Assembly (NCBI GenBank): GCA_029449235.1
Contig: JANATG010000004.1
Location: 1,116,001 to 1,180,000 of the forward strand
Reading direction: 5' to 3'
Origin: Linnemannia schmuckeri
Lineage: Eukaryota; Mortierellomycota; Mortierellomycetes; Mortierellales; Mortierellaceae
Length of the DNA: 64,000 bases
A program made the translations under genes and the position numbers. Below the pieces are notes generated by a model. It was not told the DNA's origin. It ran no database searches and saw nothing but the letters and a program-made list of their open reading frames with translations. Of the stretch, positions 24,801-37,600 are shown piece by piece; position 1 is the stretch's first letter; every line of letters begins with the position of its first letter.

Positions 24801-26349
24801 GAATCTGCGATAGGAACCGCCCGCTGACGCTCTTGATCCAGGAGGGTGTTGGATGTGTGGGTGAGACTGATGACAGGAGCACCGTGAGGGATTCGAGTGA
24901 CTTTGAAGCTTCTGTGTTCCAAAAGAGGTCATGAAATAATCTGGCGCTCTCTTCCTTTTGCTGCAACATTAGAGATCGGATCGAATCACTGGCGCCGTGA
25001 GTTGTTGAATGTTGGTGTTTACTATTCGAACGAGCTTTATCCATTGTCCCGTTATTGCCCGTTGGTGTCGCCTTTGTCGTCTTAGAAAAGAGACTTCCTG
25101 GTGTGACTTTGGAGGACTTAGCAGGCGCGTCACTTTCTTGAATTTCTGAGCTCGTGTCGACGTCGCTGTCGATATATGGTGCATCAGGCTTCGGTAGCGG
25201 TCGATACGCCAACTGAAGTAGTGCTGCGTAAAGATCCGGAATATGTCGACTGACCAAAATGCTCCCCATTGTCGTGAATCGACAGGTCTTTGGTGAATAG
25301 GCGACCGCAATCCTGGCAAGAGGTTCGACAATAGCCCAGAGTGTGTTGTTAGACGCTGTTGTATCCACTGGTTTATCCATAACTGTTGAACCCGCATCCG
25401 CGCCGGTCCTCTTAGCTGTTGGACCCGCGGTGAAGAGATCCTTCTGAGCAATATTCGATCGGACACGACGGTTGAGAGGCGTTCCAACGCCGGGCAGCAG
25501 ACAAGGGTATATTCCCCAGCAGACAACAATCTCCAGCATAGTGTGTATCATCCTCTGGTCCATGAGTCCCAGCAATTCCTGATCGTTCGTAGGATCGCTG
25601 ATCTCTATTTTTTTGGAACCGACAAGTATAAAAATTCCATTTATTGATTGGTATTTTTGAATTTTTGCAATAGGCACTATCCGACAGGGTTAATACCAGC
25701 ATATATTTCCATGATCCTCACCTCTGTCTTGCACAAGTGCCATCAAATTTTCTTCCAACTTTGCAAGGAGCCTCACCGACTGAAGCACGAATTCCATCCG
25801 TACATCCTCAAAACTTCCACTCGATGCTTTTTCGTTCGAATCTGGTGTGGGCTTCTCGTCGCCCGCTTCGGTCTCTGTTACTGTGCTTACTTCTTTTGCT
25901 TGCAATGAGCCGGGTCCTTTGTCGTTATGGCCATGAAGGCGTAAAACTGCAAGCTCCTCTAGTCGTTGTCGCAGCTCCTTATCGACTAGGATTAAATCGA
26001 ACGCGCCAAAGCAAAGTTGTAAGTTGTGAGCGTTGCCTGCCTGAAGTCAGATGCAACAACAATAAGATGTGTATGGAACCCTCGGGGTTGCCAAGTACTT
26101 ACTGTTTTGTATATCAAGCTTCCTGCCAACAAGTGTATGAATCGACCTCAACTCGCACTTTAGTGCCACCTCCATGACTTTGAGATTCAACTGCGCTTGC
26201 TGAGAAATCTCCTCGCTCGCATTCAACCCCTCCCTATTGCCTTTGGCATCTGCTTTGATGTTCGTCTCCTGGCTCTGATGCTGGACGGGGCTCTTTATAG
26301 TAAGAATGTTATTATGCTGCTGCTGCTGCAAGTCCATTGCCAATTCCAT
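21823..26349 (-). CDS. RTP1: RNA polymerase II assembly factor RTP1 / TANGO6
   Basis: Exons (minus) 26349-26103, 26036-25722, 25604-23888, 23788-23609, 23515-23286 and 23177-21823 give 1347 residues. The protein is built of HEAT-like helical repeats and matches the RTP1/TANGO6 family. The C-terminal half has the conserved run LPVRAHGLHILREMI, PDSFIYLNAVKGLAALTD and RVGEALVQTVQRCGEALG (RTP1 C1). It ends with LRSSALTILATAAET and the RTP1 C2-type helices (RRAATLVLVLLFRALG). The family escorts RNA polymerase II subunits during assembly and nuclear import in yeast; animal TANGO6 was found in a Golgi-organisation screen. A Glu/Asp/Gln-rich loop (about nt 22300-22460) interrupts the C-terminal repeats. 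The C-terminus is Gly-rich. Family assignment is from recognised motifs; exon joins keep phase throughout. Confidence 0.85.
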
Positions 26350-26460
26350 GCAAGGGAGGAAGGAAAGGTGTTAACAATTTAAAAAAAAATGATCACTTTT
26401 TTTTAAAAAGAAGCAAAAAGAACATTGTCACGTGTACGAGAGAAACCGCCACTAATTTTA

Positions 26461-28088
26461 TTACTGGAAGGTGGCCATGGCGATTCTAAAGCCCTTGATT
26501 TTGCTGCACTGCTGTTTAAGGTTGTCTGCCTTAGGCTGGGTCCATGTATTGGCTGCAATAAAGCTCTTTGCGTACCGAAAGCACACCTCCTCTTGGAAGT
26601 TTTGGTACAGCTTTCGATTGTACTTGCGCTCCTGTTTCCGTGTCTCCTCCTTGTAAGGATGTGATTGATGGATGACAAAGTCGCGAGGGAGAACGTAGTA
26701 GTCGATACCCGAGATGTAGATCTCAAACAAGCATGCCTAGACAATGAACAAAAAAAAAAAAAGAAAAGTCATTGTCAGGACTCGATTACTCGAGGGGAAA
26801 GGCTTGTTATCATACTCATCGCAGAACATGAACTGCCTGCTCCGATCCACTTACAGCTTTGTTGGCACCGTATCCAACGAACCGTTCGTCGCACCAGGGA
26901 GCGCCCTCTTTCTTGAGGATGACATAGGGCTCATACGAATGCTGGTAGGTGGTGACCTTGTACACAGAGTCTGTCTTGTACCACCGCTCATAGTCAGTCG
27001 CGTTGTGGCCCTTCAAGAAAAAGTCATGGAAGATGGTCAACTTTTTCTCCTGGACCAGCTTATAGACAGAGTCCTTGTCCTTGGGGAATGTCGCAGAGTC
27101 GATTCCATCCTCCTGGTCAACATATTCAAATGCAGGCAATAGTACCGCCACACCTGACTTCATTAACCGTCTCGCCTCTGGGTCGAGTGAAAGATGGTGT
27201 TGTAAGTTGGTGCAGATGTGAAAGTCGACTATATGGCATATGAAGATGGAGAGAGGTGTGGGTCAGACAGTCATGCAAATGAAGAAGAGAACGACCTACT
27301 TCAGTAAAACATCAAGCTCTAAACCTCACCATCGAGCATCATAAAATAATTGGACCGTGCAAAGAAACGTGCAACGTTGCGCCACATGTTGAACTGACGA
27401 TCGAACTTGTCAACAACAACATGGACATCGACAAACTCCTTCATGTATGGGTTGGAGTTGTACATATCGTGCAGCTTTGACAAGTTCTCGTCCCGGTTCT
27501 CGTCATCGTTGATATGGATGGTGACCGAGATCGGTCCCTGATAGTTGGTAACCAATTTGCTGAAGACTGGGTATCTATCGAAGGTGATCAAGGTCGTGAT
27601 GGTGACGGATTCTGGGTCAAATTCCCGGCCAGCCTTGAAATAGTAGGGGAGAACTTTGGATGGCTGTATCGTGTTGGAAAAGATCTTGTGTACCACTGCG
27701 TCCTCCTCTATCTCGTGTTCAGGATACGTTCCTGGCGCTAAACAATGAAAGAACAAAGCCAGGAAAGGCAAAGTCAAAACACATTGTTGTGAGCACTAAC
27801 AGAAAAATCATAGAGCGATTGCAGCTTCATCGCATTTGACCGCCGAAAGAGATAACCAGCTGTCGCCTTACTCTTCCAGCTCATGATTTGATTGGAATAG
27901 ACCATGCTTCCGACGTCGAACGTAGCTTGTCCAGGCTCGACGAGCGATCGCGGCTTAACTGCTCGGTTCGATTGCGGCTCTCCATACCGAACGAACACAT
28001 AGTGCAGTGTGAACACGACCGACCCTGCAAGGTATACTAGAACAGCGAAGCGAAGCAGCCTGAGGGCTAGTTGTGGTATCCCAACCAT
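26461..28088 (-). CDS. LARGE/B4GAT1-like glycosyltransferase (GT49 family), compact form
   Basis: Exons (minus) 28088-27797, 27737-27330, 27228-26855 and 26736-26461 give 449 residues. It is a type II membrane protein with a membrane helix at about residues 10-32 and almost no cytosolic tail, the reverse of its long paralogue at 5589-9607. The catalytic signature is complete: MMLDVDFH (DxD, about 233-235), YEPYVILKKEG, CDERFVGYGANKA, and ISGIDYYVLPRDFVIHQSHP. All three introns match those of the paralogue in phase, including the one inside the DxD codons and the one after NKA. The first donor is weak (GTGCTC is required by phase, although GTTAGT lies three bases upstream), so that junction is uncertain. 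Golgi glycan synthesis is inferred; the acceptor is unknown. Confidence 0.83.
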
Positions 28089-28783
28089 AAAGGATAGAAG
28101 CTACGCCTGGGAGGGACGAAACATGAACACATCAGGTCAGAAGGCCTTGTTTGCCTTTGAGTCGTGAACACTCTGTGAGAATGAACGTTCTTTCCTTCAG
28201 AGTGGTCATCCTCTGAGAACGTTGAATGACCGACGTAGTTGCCTCTGTTCCTAGGTTGCAGATGCAAAGTGAGGACCATGCCATTCCCGCGCCTTGTATG
28301 TTGCATCATCCTGATCGCTCCAGTTGTGTTTTTGCGCTTTGACGGTGTTTGTACTTCGAGCCCTGCATGATACTTGAGAAGACGTAAAGGTTTCGCTTTA
28401 ACGTTGTGTGAGTGATAGGATGAACGTACAGATGTAAGTTTGTGAGGCGTGAGGATGCGGTGTTTGACGTGGAGTCTGTGATTGCGTTGTTTGAGAGAGG
28501 TAAGGGAGAGATGCGTAGTAAACGAGAACTTGGTGAGGAGGAGGGAGTGAGGTAGAGTGTGAAGAGTGTAAAGCAAGGGCAAAAAGAAAATGGAAGAGAA
28601 AAAAGGGAAAAAGGGGGGGAAGGGAAGGGACAAGTTCAAGCAAGGCTCACTCCTGCATTTTTCAAATTTTATCGCCTTTGGAGTTGTCTATCTCACGACC
28701 AAGCATTGGCCATACGCCCTGGCACACACGCCCTGGCAGACATGGTCTCGACCGTAATTTTAATTCTAAAAAGAAAATTACTA
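28089..28783. other. intergenic: promoter of compact GT49 gene
   Basis: It lies between the GT49 start and the 3' end of the PPP1R21-like gene, both on minus. It contains a purine-rich tract (C/T-rich on minus) at 28560-28630. No gene seen. Confidence 0.5.
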
Positions 28784-31700
28784 TTATCTTCCCTGATCAA
28801 GACTCTTCATGAAGTTGGTCATCGTCTCAACCTGCGCCCGATTATCCTCCTTCGCCGCAACAAGTTCCTCCTGCAACAGCTCGTTCTTGGCCTGCAATTG
28901 CTGATATTCCTTGCTCATTGCTTCCTTCTCCCTGACAGTTTCCAACAGCAGCTCCTTCAGCATCCCAAACTCCTTGTGAAGACGCGTATACCGGCCATCT
29001 GACAACTGCAGCTGCTCTGTGATGTTCTGGACCTTAACTTCGTAGTGCTTCTTGATCAGGAACTCGCGGTTGGCTTGATGGCTCGTGCTCGCCCCTGTCG
29101 AATTGATCGCCTCCTGTCCCAACATCGACCTCGTCGTCGGCAGAACGTCAATAGCTCTCACAGCGCTTCCTGAAACTCCAGTACTGACTTCCTTGCTCGC
29201 CGTGGCTTCCTCTGAGTCCATGACCTTAACTAGTTTCTCGGTCTCTGTTGACGACTCTACTTTCGCAGTAACTCCTTCAGCAACTTCCACCTGGGTGCTC
29301 TCATCCACACGCGCTACACTCTCAGACTGCACAGCCTTGTCGCTGGCCTCAACTTTTTCCACCTGGGTCGACTCGTCCTTGGCTTCTACAATTTTGCTAC
29401 TCTCCGTGGGTGCGGCCGTTGGTACAGGGGTCGATGCTCGTTGAGGCGTATGGTCGCCTTTGATTCCTTGTGTGCTCTTTTGTCGCGTCCGCACGAGTGG
29501 TTCGTCCACGTCATCTTGGCTCATAATAGGAGACCTTCTTGCGCCGTTCATGACCTGTTTTTTGGTCAAATAAATGATATTCAAAAACAAAAACAATAGT
29601 TAGTGTCCGAAATGTTTGCATCATTGATGATAACGTTCGTGCATATAGTTGCAGCATACCAGGCTGGATTTCATCTCGTCAACTTCTTGTTGCAACTGCA
29701 TGGTCAGATCGATATGCATCTCCAGTGAACTCGACAAGGACTCCTTTTCGTCCTTGGCGGCTTCCAATGCGGCTATAGAGTAGGTGTAATAATGGACAAT
29801 ATCACTATTAATGAAATGCATAACCTGGCATTTTATGCAAGCTCAAAATAGCGGTCCATATCGTTACCTTGAGCTGCAGTCAGCTTCTCTTGCTGGGTAG
29901 CATCCGCTACCCGAGATGCCTCAATTTGTGCCCGAAGAGACTCGATCTCAAACTTGAAGGTCTCCTCCACCTCCTTCTTGGCTTGGGCAATATCCTGCTG
30001 TTTCCGCGCTTCCTGCTCAGCCTGAACCTCTACTTCCGTCATGCTGTCCCCAGTGCTGTCAGTGGTCTTGGGTTCCGCGCTTGGCTTGTCTGTAGTCTTG
30101 TTGTCCTTGGTGGCGGCAGCTGCAGCGGCGGCGGCTGCCTTCTTTTTCCTGGCTTTTTTGGAAAGCGGAGCCTTGTCCTTCTCGGCGCCTTCTTCCTCTG
30201 TGACATGGCTATCTTCTGGCTCCGTCTTGGCCTCGATGTCGACAATAGTATCCTCCTTTGATGCCTCGTGCGCCATAACGGTGGCCTTTTCTTGCTCTGC
30301 TTTGAGGGCTTCCTTGGTCCCAATCAGTTCCTTCTCCAGAGACGCTCGTATTCCCTCCAACTCCTTCACTTTGGCCGCCGTAGTTGCCAAGTTGGCTTCC
30401 ATGTTAGAGAGATCTTTGGCGAGGTCAGCCTTGGTCTGGGACTCTCCCGCTTTTGCTGTTTGCTCTGCCACCTTTAACACCTCATATTGACCTTTGAGTT
30501 GCTCTTGCTCCTGCCGGACATTCGCCAGTTCCGACTGGAGTTGCTGGATGTGGTTCAACCGATTCTGATCACGATCGTAAGCCTCTCCTCGAACCGCCTC
30601 CAGGTCCTGAGTTAATCTTCGATTTTGGTCCTGGGCAGCCTTCAAACTGTCTTGAATCTGAACCAGAGTTCTCCTGCCGCTCTCCTCCGCGTGTTTCAAC
30701 GCTGTGTGTTGCTGTGACAGCTGTGCATGGGCCTTATCGGTTTGAACCTTTTCCCGCTCCAGTTTGTGAAAAGATTCCTGAAGCTGCGAAAGTTCCGTCG
30801 AAATCCACTTCAGTGTTTCGAGCTCGCCCTGCAGTTTTGAGTGCTCGCCTTGAAGCGCCTCCAGCTCGACTTCGACTTTTGACAACCGCTCAATCTCGTT
30901 CTCAAGTCGCTCAACCTTGTCCCGCAGATTTTGGCTTGACCGCTGTTCATCTTTCAGCTGACTAATGCAACAACGGGAAACCGTTAGAGTATGCGAAAGG
31001 CGCGTTTGAAATTCCCAATTGATCAATTCGAAGTTTGGTGAGTTTGGCCTACCCGGCAAGCGCATCTCGAATCATTCCGAGTTCCTTTTCAATAGACTCC
31101 TTTTCCTTCCTAATTATGGCAATTGTATCTTCGTTGGCAACTCCAGCGCGTTGGACATCTACCTGAAAGATCGAGGCACGTTGAGCAAGTAAAGAGAAGT
31201 AAATTAACATATTGTCCTTTATAGGTCATTTGCAGACCATAGCCCTTTTGTAAAAAGAAATAACACAAGCCATACCTGAAGTTCCTGATTGTGCTTCTCC
31301 AATGCCTGAATCTTGCCTTGGAGCTCGGTGACATGTCTTGGGTATAATGCATTGATCTCATAGAGTTGTTGATGAAGTTTTTCTACAAGCATGAAGAAGG
31401 CGTACAATTGGGTCAATTGAGGCTTTACACTATTTTTCTGACACTTTCAATTTTGTGCTGTCTGTAACAGGATATTACCATTCTCCTCGATCTTGGCCTG
31501 AAGGTCTATCGTGGCGGCCTCCAATGTTGTTTGTGACTTTTCCAGCTCCTTTTTGACAGATCCGCCTCCCATAAGCCATGAACCTCCTGATTTCTACAAT
31601 GGGTTGATTTCAATTCAATTGGAGCGAGCAAAGGTCAGCGAAGGAAACTCTCAAAATTCTTCCGAACATCCAGGCTCGCTATTACATCCGCTGCACAAAG

Positions 31701-32279
31701 ACGCATACCGTGGCTGTCTGATTCTGTAGGTTCTCAATGCGCTTCGTCAGTCGCTGGTTGTGGAATGTGAGTAGATCCAGGTCTTGAAGTGACTATTCAC
31801 GGTTCAATTGATAAGTCTTGGATGAGTAAGGGGTCCATCAATCCCAAGTGTATAGAGACCATCGTGTCAATCAAGAACACGCACCTTTCTGACTTCCTGT
31901 TCCTTCTCCTTCATCGCTGCCTGCATTGCGTTATTCTCTGTTTGCTCCTAGAAATGTTCAATTGGCAAGTGGTAGTAAATATCTGCAGAGGATTAGCGCA
32001 AGCAGTTTCAAAATAAAGTGTGGAATGGCAAAACTTTGATACACACCTTGAGCACGGCCTTTTTGAGAACAGCATGCTGGGCCTTGATACTACAAGGAAA
32101 CATAGAGCCAATTAATGTCAATCAGCATGTATAGACTATGAGGAGCATTCACGTTCAGACCATTGCGCTTCTTAACAGGGTAACTTGTCGCGCGAAGCAG
32201 AAGTCGAATGTAGCAATTACCGCGTGTAGTCTTGAAAGAGCTTATGGTATTTTTCTGCCAGTTCCTCTGAGTCGTTCAT
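28784..32279 (-). CDS. PPP1R21-like (KLRAQ-type) endosomal coiled-coil protein
   Basis: Ten exons (minus) 32279-32221, 32089-32047, 31947-31885, 31792-31709, 31593-31479, 31382-31276, 31162-31053, 30961-29868, 29772-29660 and 29554-28784 give 852 residues, all in phase. The N-terminus reads KYHKLFQDYTRIKAQHAVLK, followed by a stretch like human PPP1R21 (Y-x-K-L..R-A-Q-x-x-V-L-K-K, E-Q-x-x-N-x-A-x-K, then LTFxNxRLTKRIE). The C-terminus has REFLIKKHYEVKVQNITEQL and QEELVAAKEDNRAQVETM, matching the 'LIKNHY' and 'TTKRSYEDQ' regions of the human protein. Between them lies about 360 residues of heptad-rich coiled coil broken by a Lys/Ala-rich patch. Human PPP1R21 is the FY2 subunit of the FERRY complex, a RAB5 effector linking mRNAs to early endosomes. 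That role here is inference. The small 5' exons (43-115 nt) contrast with the two large 3' ones. Confidence 0.82.
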
Positions 32280-34329
32280 GGTCGAGGTATACGGATGGGG
32301 TATTATTGCCGTACTGTATTGTTCGTTTTCGTCTGTTTGTCCTGTTCCCCTGTGGGCTAATGTCTATTGCGTTTGGCTCAAATGTGTTCCTGAACGAATG
32401 AACGAACAAAGAACGGACGAACACTTGGCGCTTGCAGGAAGGCGAGAGAGTCTACGCCTTACACGTGATCAAAAGTGACGTCGATTTTTTTTTGCGACAA
32501 AAGACATTGCGCCCGGCCCTGCTATAAAAGTTTTTTCTCGTCTGCAGCTCTCGGGTCTGCTTCTTCATAGAAAAAAGAATCACACAAAATTGCCTTTTCG
32601 CATTAAAGGACATGTCCCGAGGAAGAAGCTATGAAAGCCAAGGCCGATCTGGGTAAAAAGGAAACAACGAAAGGGGTAGGAGGAACAGAGGTTTTACTTT
32701 TGTTTCTTTCTACTTCTCCTTTTCCTGTAAACTTACTAGAAATGGAACAACGATGTGATGGCATCTCAATGAGGTCTTTTCCGAGAGTGTCAACGCTGGG
32801 GCTCCTTTTTATTACTGGAAAATAGTTGTTTTGATACCTGGGAGACTTTGAGTATTCAACTTTTTTCGAATGCTTGGAGTGCTTTTTTGTATTCAAAAAA
32901 CACTATTTGGTGGTTGACCTGTCCAAGGCAGAGAGTTATTCAATCGGAGTCAAGAGCTTGCCTCTTGGCTCTGGCTTTCCGCCTGGGTCGATCCAATTTT
33001 TGGCACACCCCCCGGGGTGTCTTCTCTCTTTCTTATTTACAATTTACAATTCAACGATGGATGTATGGGAAGGAGAAGTCCATGAATTGCATGTAAGAAC
33101 ATGAGTCCTGCAAACGCCTATTTTTCTTTTGCTTGCCCAGTTTGCTTGCACAACAAACATCAAAAAGTACACATGTCACGTGTAGAATTTGCAACCTTCG
33201 CCACGCCACAAAGGAGAAAAAATCCCGCATGGCTGCAGGAAGCAAACATAACACAATCTGCGTCTTTTTTTTTGTTTGTGTTCCTTGAGGCATTTGATGG
33301 TCTCCTCCAAGAGCGAATTCATGTGCTGAAAGAAAAAGTGGGTAAAGTGGGAAGTAGGGAGAAAAGAGGGGAGAGAGGTTAAGGCGGATGAATGAAAAAC
33401 GACATAAATATCGTTGCTCTCCTCCTCTTTTTTTTTTTGTTTTTGCTTTTCTCCTTCTACACGAATGCCTCTCCCTCACCCTCACATATCCCACAGCCTA
33501 AAATACTTACTCTTCACAACTACACCTCCAAAAATCATGTAAAGGGACGAGCAGACGATACTACAAGACTCGTCAAAACTATGCACCGCGCGCCTTTCAC
33601 CACTTAGGATACTATCTATAATCCTAGGATCCCTTCTCAGATACAAATAGGCGTAATTGGGTTCCATCTCGCATACATATCATCTGTCAAAAAAAATGAA
33701 AAAATGTAAGCAAGATCGCGGGGTTTAGTAGGGAACAAGGCACAGGAGACGACAAGTGCCCAGTCTCGACCAAGGTTGCTGCAGCTTTTAACAATTATCG
33801 CTATTCGGCAATGCTAAGTGTCGTATGAATCGAGAACAGAGTTCGAACCTTCCATTGACAACCAACAACGAATGCATTTCAAAACAATAAAAAAAAATGC
33901 CTCATTGCACAAAAAAACATACAAAAAGTAGATCTTTAGTTCAAAAGAGGGGCGACTTTTTTTTGTTGTTCGATCGAAGGGCCGTTGTCACAGCTGCACA
34001 CCATGCACAACACACAGCATAAAAAAAACTATGCAACCATGATAACGTGTATCTTTTTGGAACACGAAAATGCGCGATTATTATTGACCACTCCTTGATT
34101 GCTCCAAGGCAATGCTCAACAAACAAATCCCTCTTTTCATTCTCTTTTTCTTTCTCTGTTGGCGCAGAATGATGAGCGTTGAAGAGATGAGGAAAGAGGT
34201 AGCGGTAGGATGAAGAATAGATGCCCTTGATGCATCTTTTTGGTGTCTTTGCAAATTGGTACATGGCTGCAGTAGCGTGCAGAGCAGCCCAATACCTTCA
34301 CCATTGAGCGGCCGCAAGTCCAAAACAAG

Positions 34330-34360
<31 letters not shown>

Positions 34361-34683
34361 GCGGCGGCCGCCAGCTCAGTGTAGTTGCGGAGTACCATAC
34401 ACACTTGCACTTGTTCAAAGATGTACAAGTTAGCTTTCTAAGTGGAAAAGGCGTACCTTTCGGGCTATTTTTCTCGATGGTTGCTGCCTGTTGGCAATGG
34501 CATGGCTGAGATAAATAGCGGCCGCTTTCTTCTACTTTTTTACCTGTTTCTTACAATCCCTTCACTCTCGCCTCTACTTCTACTGTCAGCTTTTGCTTCG
34601 CTATCTCTCCATTTACTCTCCTTCTTCTCTTTCCTTGAGCCAGTCTTCCTCCACCTCACCAACAAACACGCAAAAGAAAGAAC
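32280..34683. other. 2.4 kb gene-poor region
   Basis: No open frame here looks like a protein gene and no RNA gene was recognised. It holds the promoter of the PPP1R21-like gene (left) and of the P2C ATPase (right), with an A25 run at 34336-34360 and a cluster of GCGGCCGC palindromes (listed separately). Confidence 0.5.
34308..34525. promoter_or_regulatory. three GCGGCCGC palindromes upstream of the P2C ATPase
   Basis: Perfect 8-bp palindromes at 34308-34315, 34364-34371 and 34518-34525. Each contains CGG and CCG half-sites of the kind bound by fungal Zn2Cys6 regulators. The last lies about 160 bases upstream of the ATPase ATG. Three copies in 218 bases are far more than chance predicts. A regulatory role is inferred. 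Confidence 0.4.
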
Positions 34684-37600
34684 ATGGGCAAGGACCAGTC
34701 GCTAGACCTCGTTCGAACCCAAACGATGGAGCGTGCCAAAGGGCATGCTGTCCCCATTGAGTTCCGCACCCTGTCTATGCAAGTTACCGAAACTCAGTGC
34801 TCCAACAAGACCGGCGACTTCAAGACGATCAAAGGCAAGAACAAGGACAAAGACGACGACGTAGCTGAACCAGAGACCGACTTTTTCTCGACCATCGATT
34901 TTCATAAACTTACCGTCTCTGAGGTCAGCCTCCGCTTCAACACCAACGAGACTCTCGGTCTATCTCAGGCTGAAGCTCAGCGCCGTTTGACCTCGAATGG
35001 GCCCAACACCTTGGATAGCCGCAAGCCCAGCTATATCAAGAAGGCCCTTGGCTATGTGTTTGGAGGATTCTGCTCGGTCCTTTGGATCGGTGTCATCACC
35101 TTCTTCGTCTGCTGGGCGCCTGTTCTTCAACCTGAACCCATCCCCACTAACCTGGCCTTGGCCGTTCTAGTTGTAAGCGGCACTATTGTAACGGTTGTTC
35201 AACCATTCAAAAGAAAAGAAAAGAGAAAAACACTCCTGCAAACTCGTAACCCCTTTTCTTTTTTCTTTTTTTTCTAAATGGTTTTGCTTTAAACTTCAGA
35301 TATTCGTTATTTTCCTTCAAGCAAGTTTCTCGGCCTTCCAAGATTACTCCACCGCCAAGGTCATGTCCTCCATCATGGATATGATTCCTGCCGACTGCAT
35401 GGTCATCCGGGACGGCCAGTTGGTGAAGGTACCTGCATCAACTCTTGTTGTCGGCGACCGAGTCAGTCTCTCCCTCGGAAACAAGGTCCCCGCTGATCTG
35501 CGTCTCGTCCAGGCTTCGAATGACACCCGCTTTGACCGTGCTGTTCTCACCGGAGAGAGTGAAGCCATCGAGGGAGCTACACACTATACCGATGAGAACT
35601 TTTTGGAGTCCAAGAACATAGCCTTCATGGGTACCCATGTCGTCCAGGGGTCCTGTGTCGGCGTGGTTGTTCTGAAGGGAAACGACACCCTGATGGGCCG
35701 CATCAACAAACTGACGACGGGCCGCAAGGAGAAAGTGACGATTATCCAGCAGGAGATTAGCCGTTTTGTCCGAATTATTGTCTGCTTGACTATCTTCTTG
35801 GCCACGCTTATTCTCTCATACTGGGCTGGGTTCCTCCATGTCAAGTATCGCGAGTTCATGCCTGTGAACGTTCTTCTGGTTACCCTCATGGGTTGTGTTG
35901 TCGCTTTTATTCCCGAGGGTAAGTCTCCCTCCTTTCACCCTCTCCTTTTTTTTCTTGTCAATTTGCACTTGATTTTTTGTCTGTGTGTGTGTAGATGAGT
36001 ATGCGTCTAGGAAACGCGTTAGAAAAAAAAGGAGTGACATCATGCACGCCTGCATCAACCGTGGTTGCACATACTCTCCTCATACCTACAATCATTGCTC
36101 ACATTTTTTTATAATATATACCTTTAGGCATGCCTGTGTGTGTCTCCCTCACGCTGATGATGATTGCGCGCCGCATGCGTTCAAACAATATCCTCCCCAA
36201 GGCCCTTACTACCGTTGAGACCCTCGGCTGTGTCAACGTCATCTGCTCCGATAAGACCGGCACCCTCACCGAGAACAAGATGTTTGTCACCAACATTGCC
36301 TTCCTTGACAATGAATCGACTCCTGATGAAGCTCGCGCCAAGATTGAAAAACAATCCAACTTCAAAACCCTCCCACTGTCTGAAGAAGCTCCTTCTGTTG
36401 TGGCCCTCCGTCAGCTCCAGTTGGCCACTCTCCTATGCAACAACGCCACGTTTGATCCTGAGACCCTCAACTTTCCTGTCCCCGAACGAACAGTCCATGG
36501 TGATGCCACCGACAGTGCCCTCCTTCGATTCTCCGCTCAGGTCGCTGACACTTCAGATCTTGCTTCTTGCTTTGAGCGCACCCAAGAAATCCCCTTCAAC
36601 TCCCGCAACAAGTGGATGATGTCTGTCTATCAAGGTTCAGCCCAAAACCCGCAACCCATAAAGGTTCTCTTTGGATCTGACATGATGAACGCCGGCATGA
36701 CTGCCAACGAGAAGGATACGCAATTGGTTTTTGTCAAAGGTGCCCCCGATGTCCTTTTGCCCCACTGCACATCCTTTGTCTCTGGCGTCTCCAACATTAG
36801 TCAGTCCCTCACCTCTGAGTGGTCGGCGGAACTCTCTCGGATTCAAATGCAATGGTCTCGTCAAGGCAAGCGTGTCTTGATGCTTTGTAAGGGTCGCTTC
36901 AGTCCTTACTTGGCTGAGGCAAGAAACACTACTGGAACTTCGGTCAGCACCGCACATCAGGAGGAACTTGCCCGTCAAGGACTCCAAGAGCTTTGCATCA
37001 TCGGTCTCATTGGCATCATGGACCCTCCTCGCCCTGAGATTAGAGACACGATCGCGTCTTGCCGCCGGGCTGGTGCTCGCTTCTTCATGGTCACTGGTGA
37101 CTTTGGTCTCACTGCTGCTGCTATCGCCAAACAGATTGGTCTCTTTTCCTCCCATCGCGAGCCAGACACCTACGAGGATGTTGTCGACCCCAGCCGCAAG
37201 GGTACAAAGAATGGCCTCGATACTTCCTATGATGATCTCGGCGTCTTTGAGCCTGGTCGTCCTCGATTTCGCGAGGGTACCTCTCTGCTGTTGACTGGCA
37301 CCGATCTGTGTAGGATCAGCCCTGGAGAGTGGGACCTTGTCTGTGCTTATGAGGAGATTGTCTTTGCTCGCACGTCGCCTGAACAAAAGCTCAAAATTGT
37401 TACCGAGTTTCAGCATCGTGACGGCGTTGTTGCTGTCACTGGCGATGGTGTTAACGATGCTCCTGCACTCAAGGCAGCCGATGTCGGTGTTGCTGTCGTC
37501 TCTGGTTCCGATGTCGCCATTGAGGCGGCCGACCTGATCCTTCTCGGAGGTTTCGACTCTATTCCTGTGGCTATGCGTCTTGGCCGCATTGTGTTCCAGA

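Noticed and set aside
32603..33494. open frames in the gene-poor region before the P2C ATPase
   Set aside because: Low-complexity composition, no plausible starts or domains, and no splice-consistent extension.
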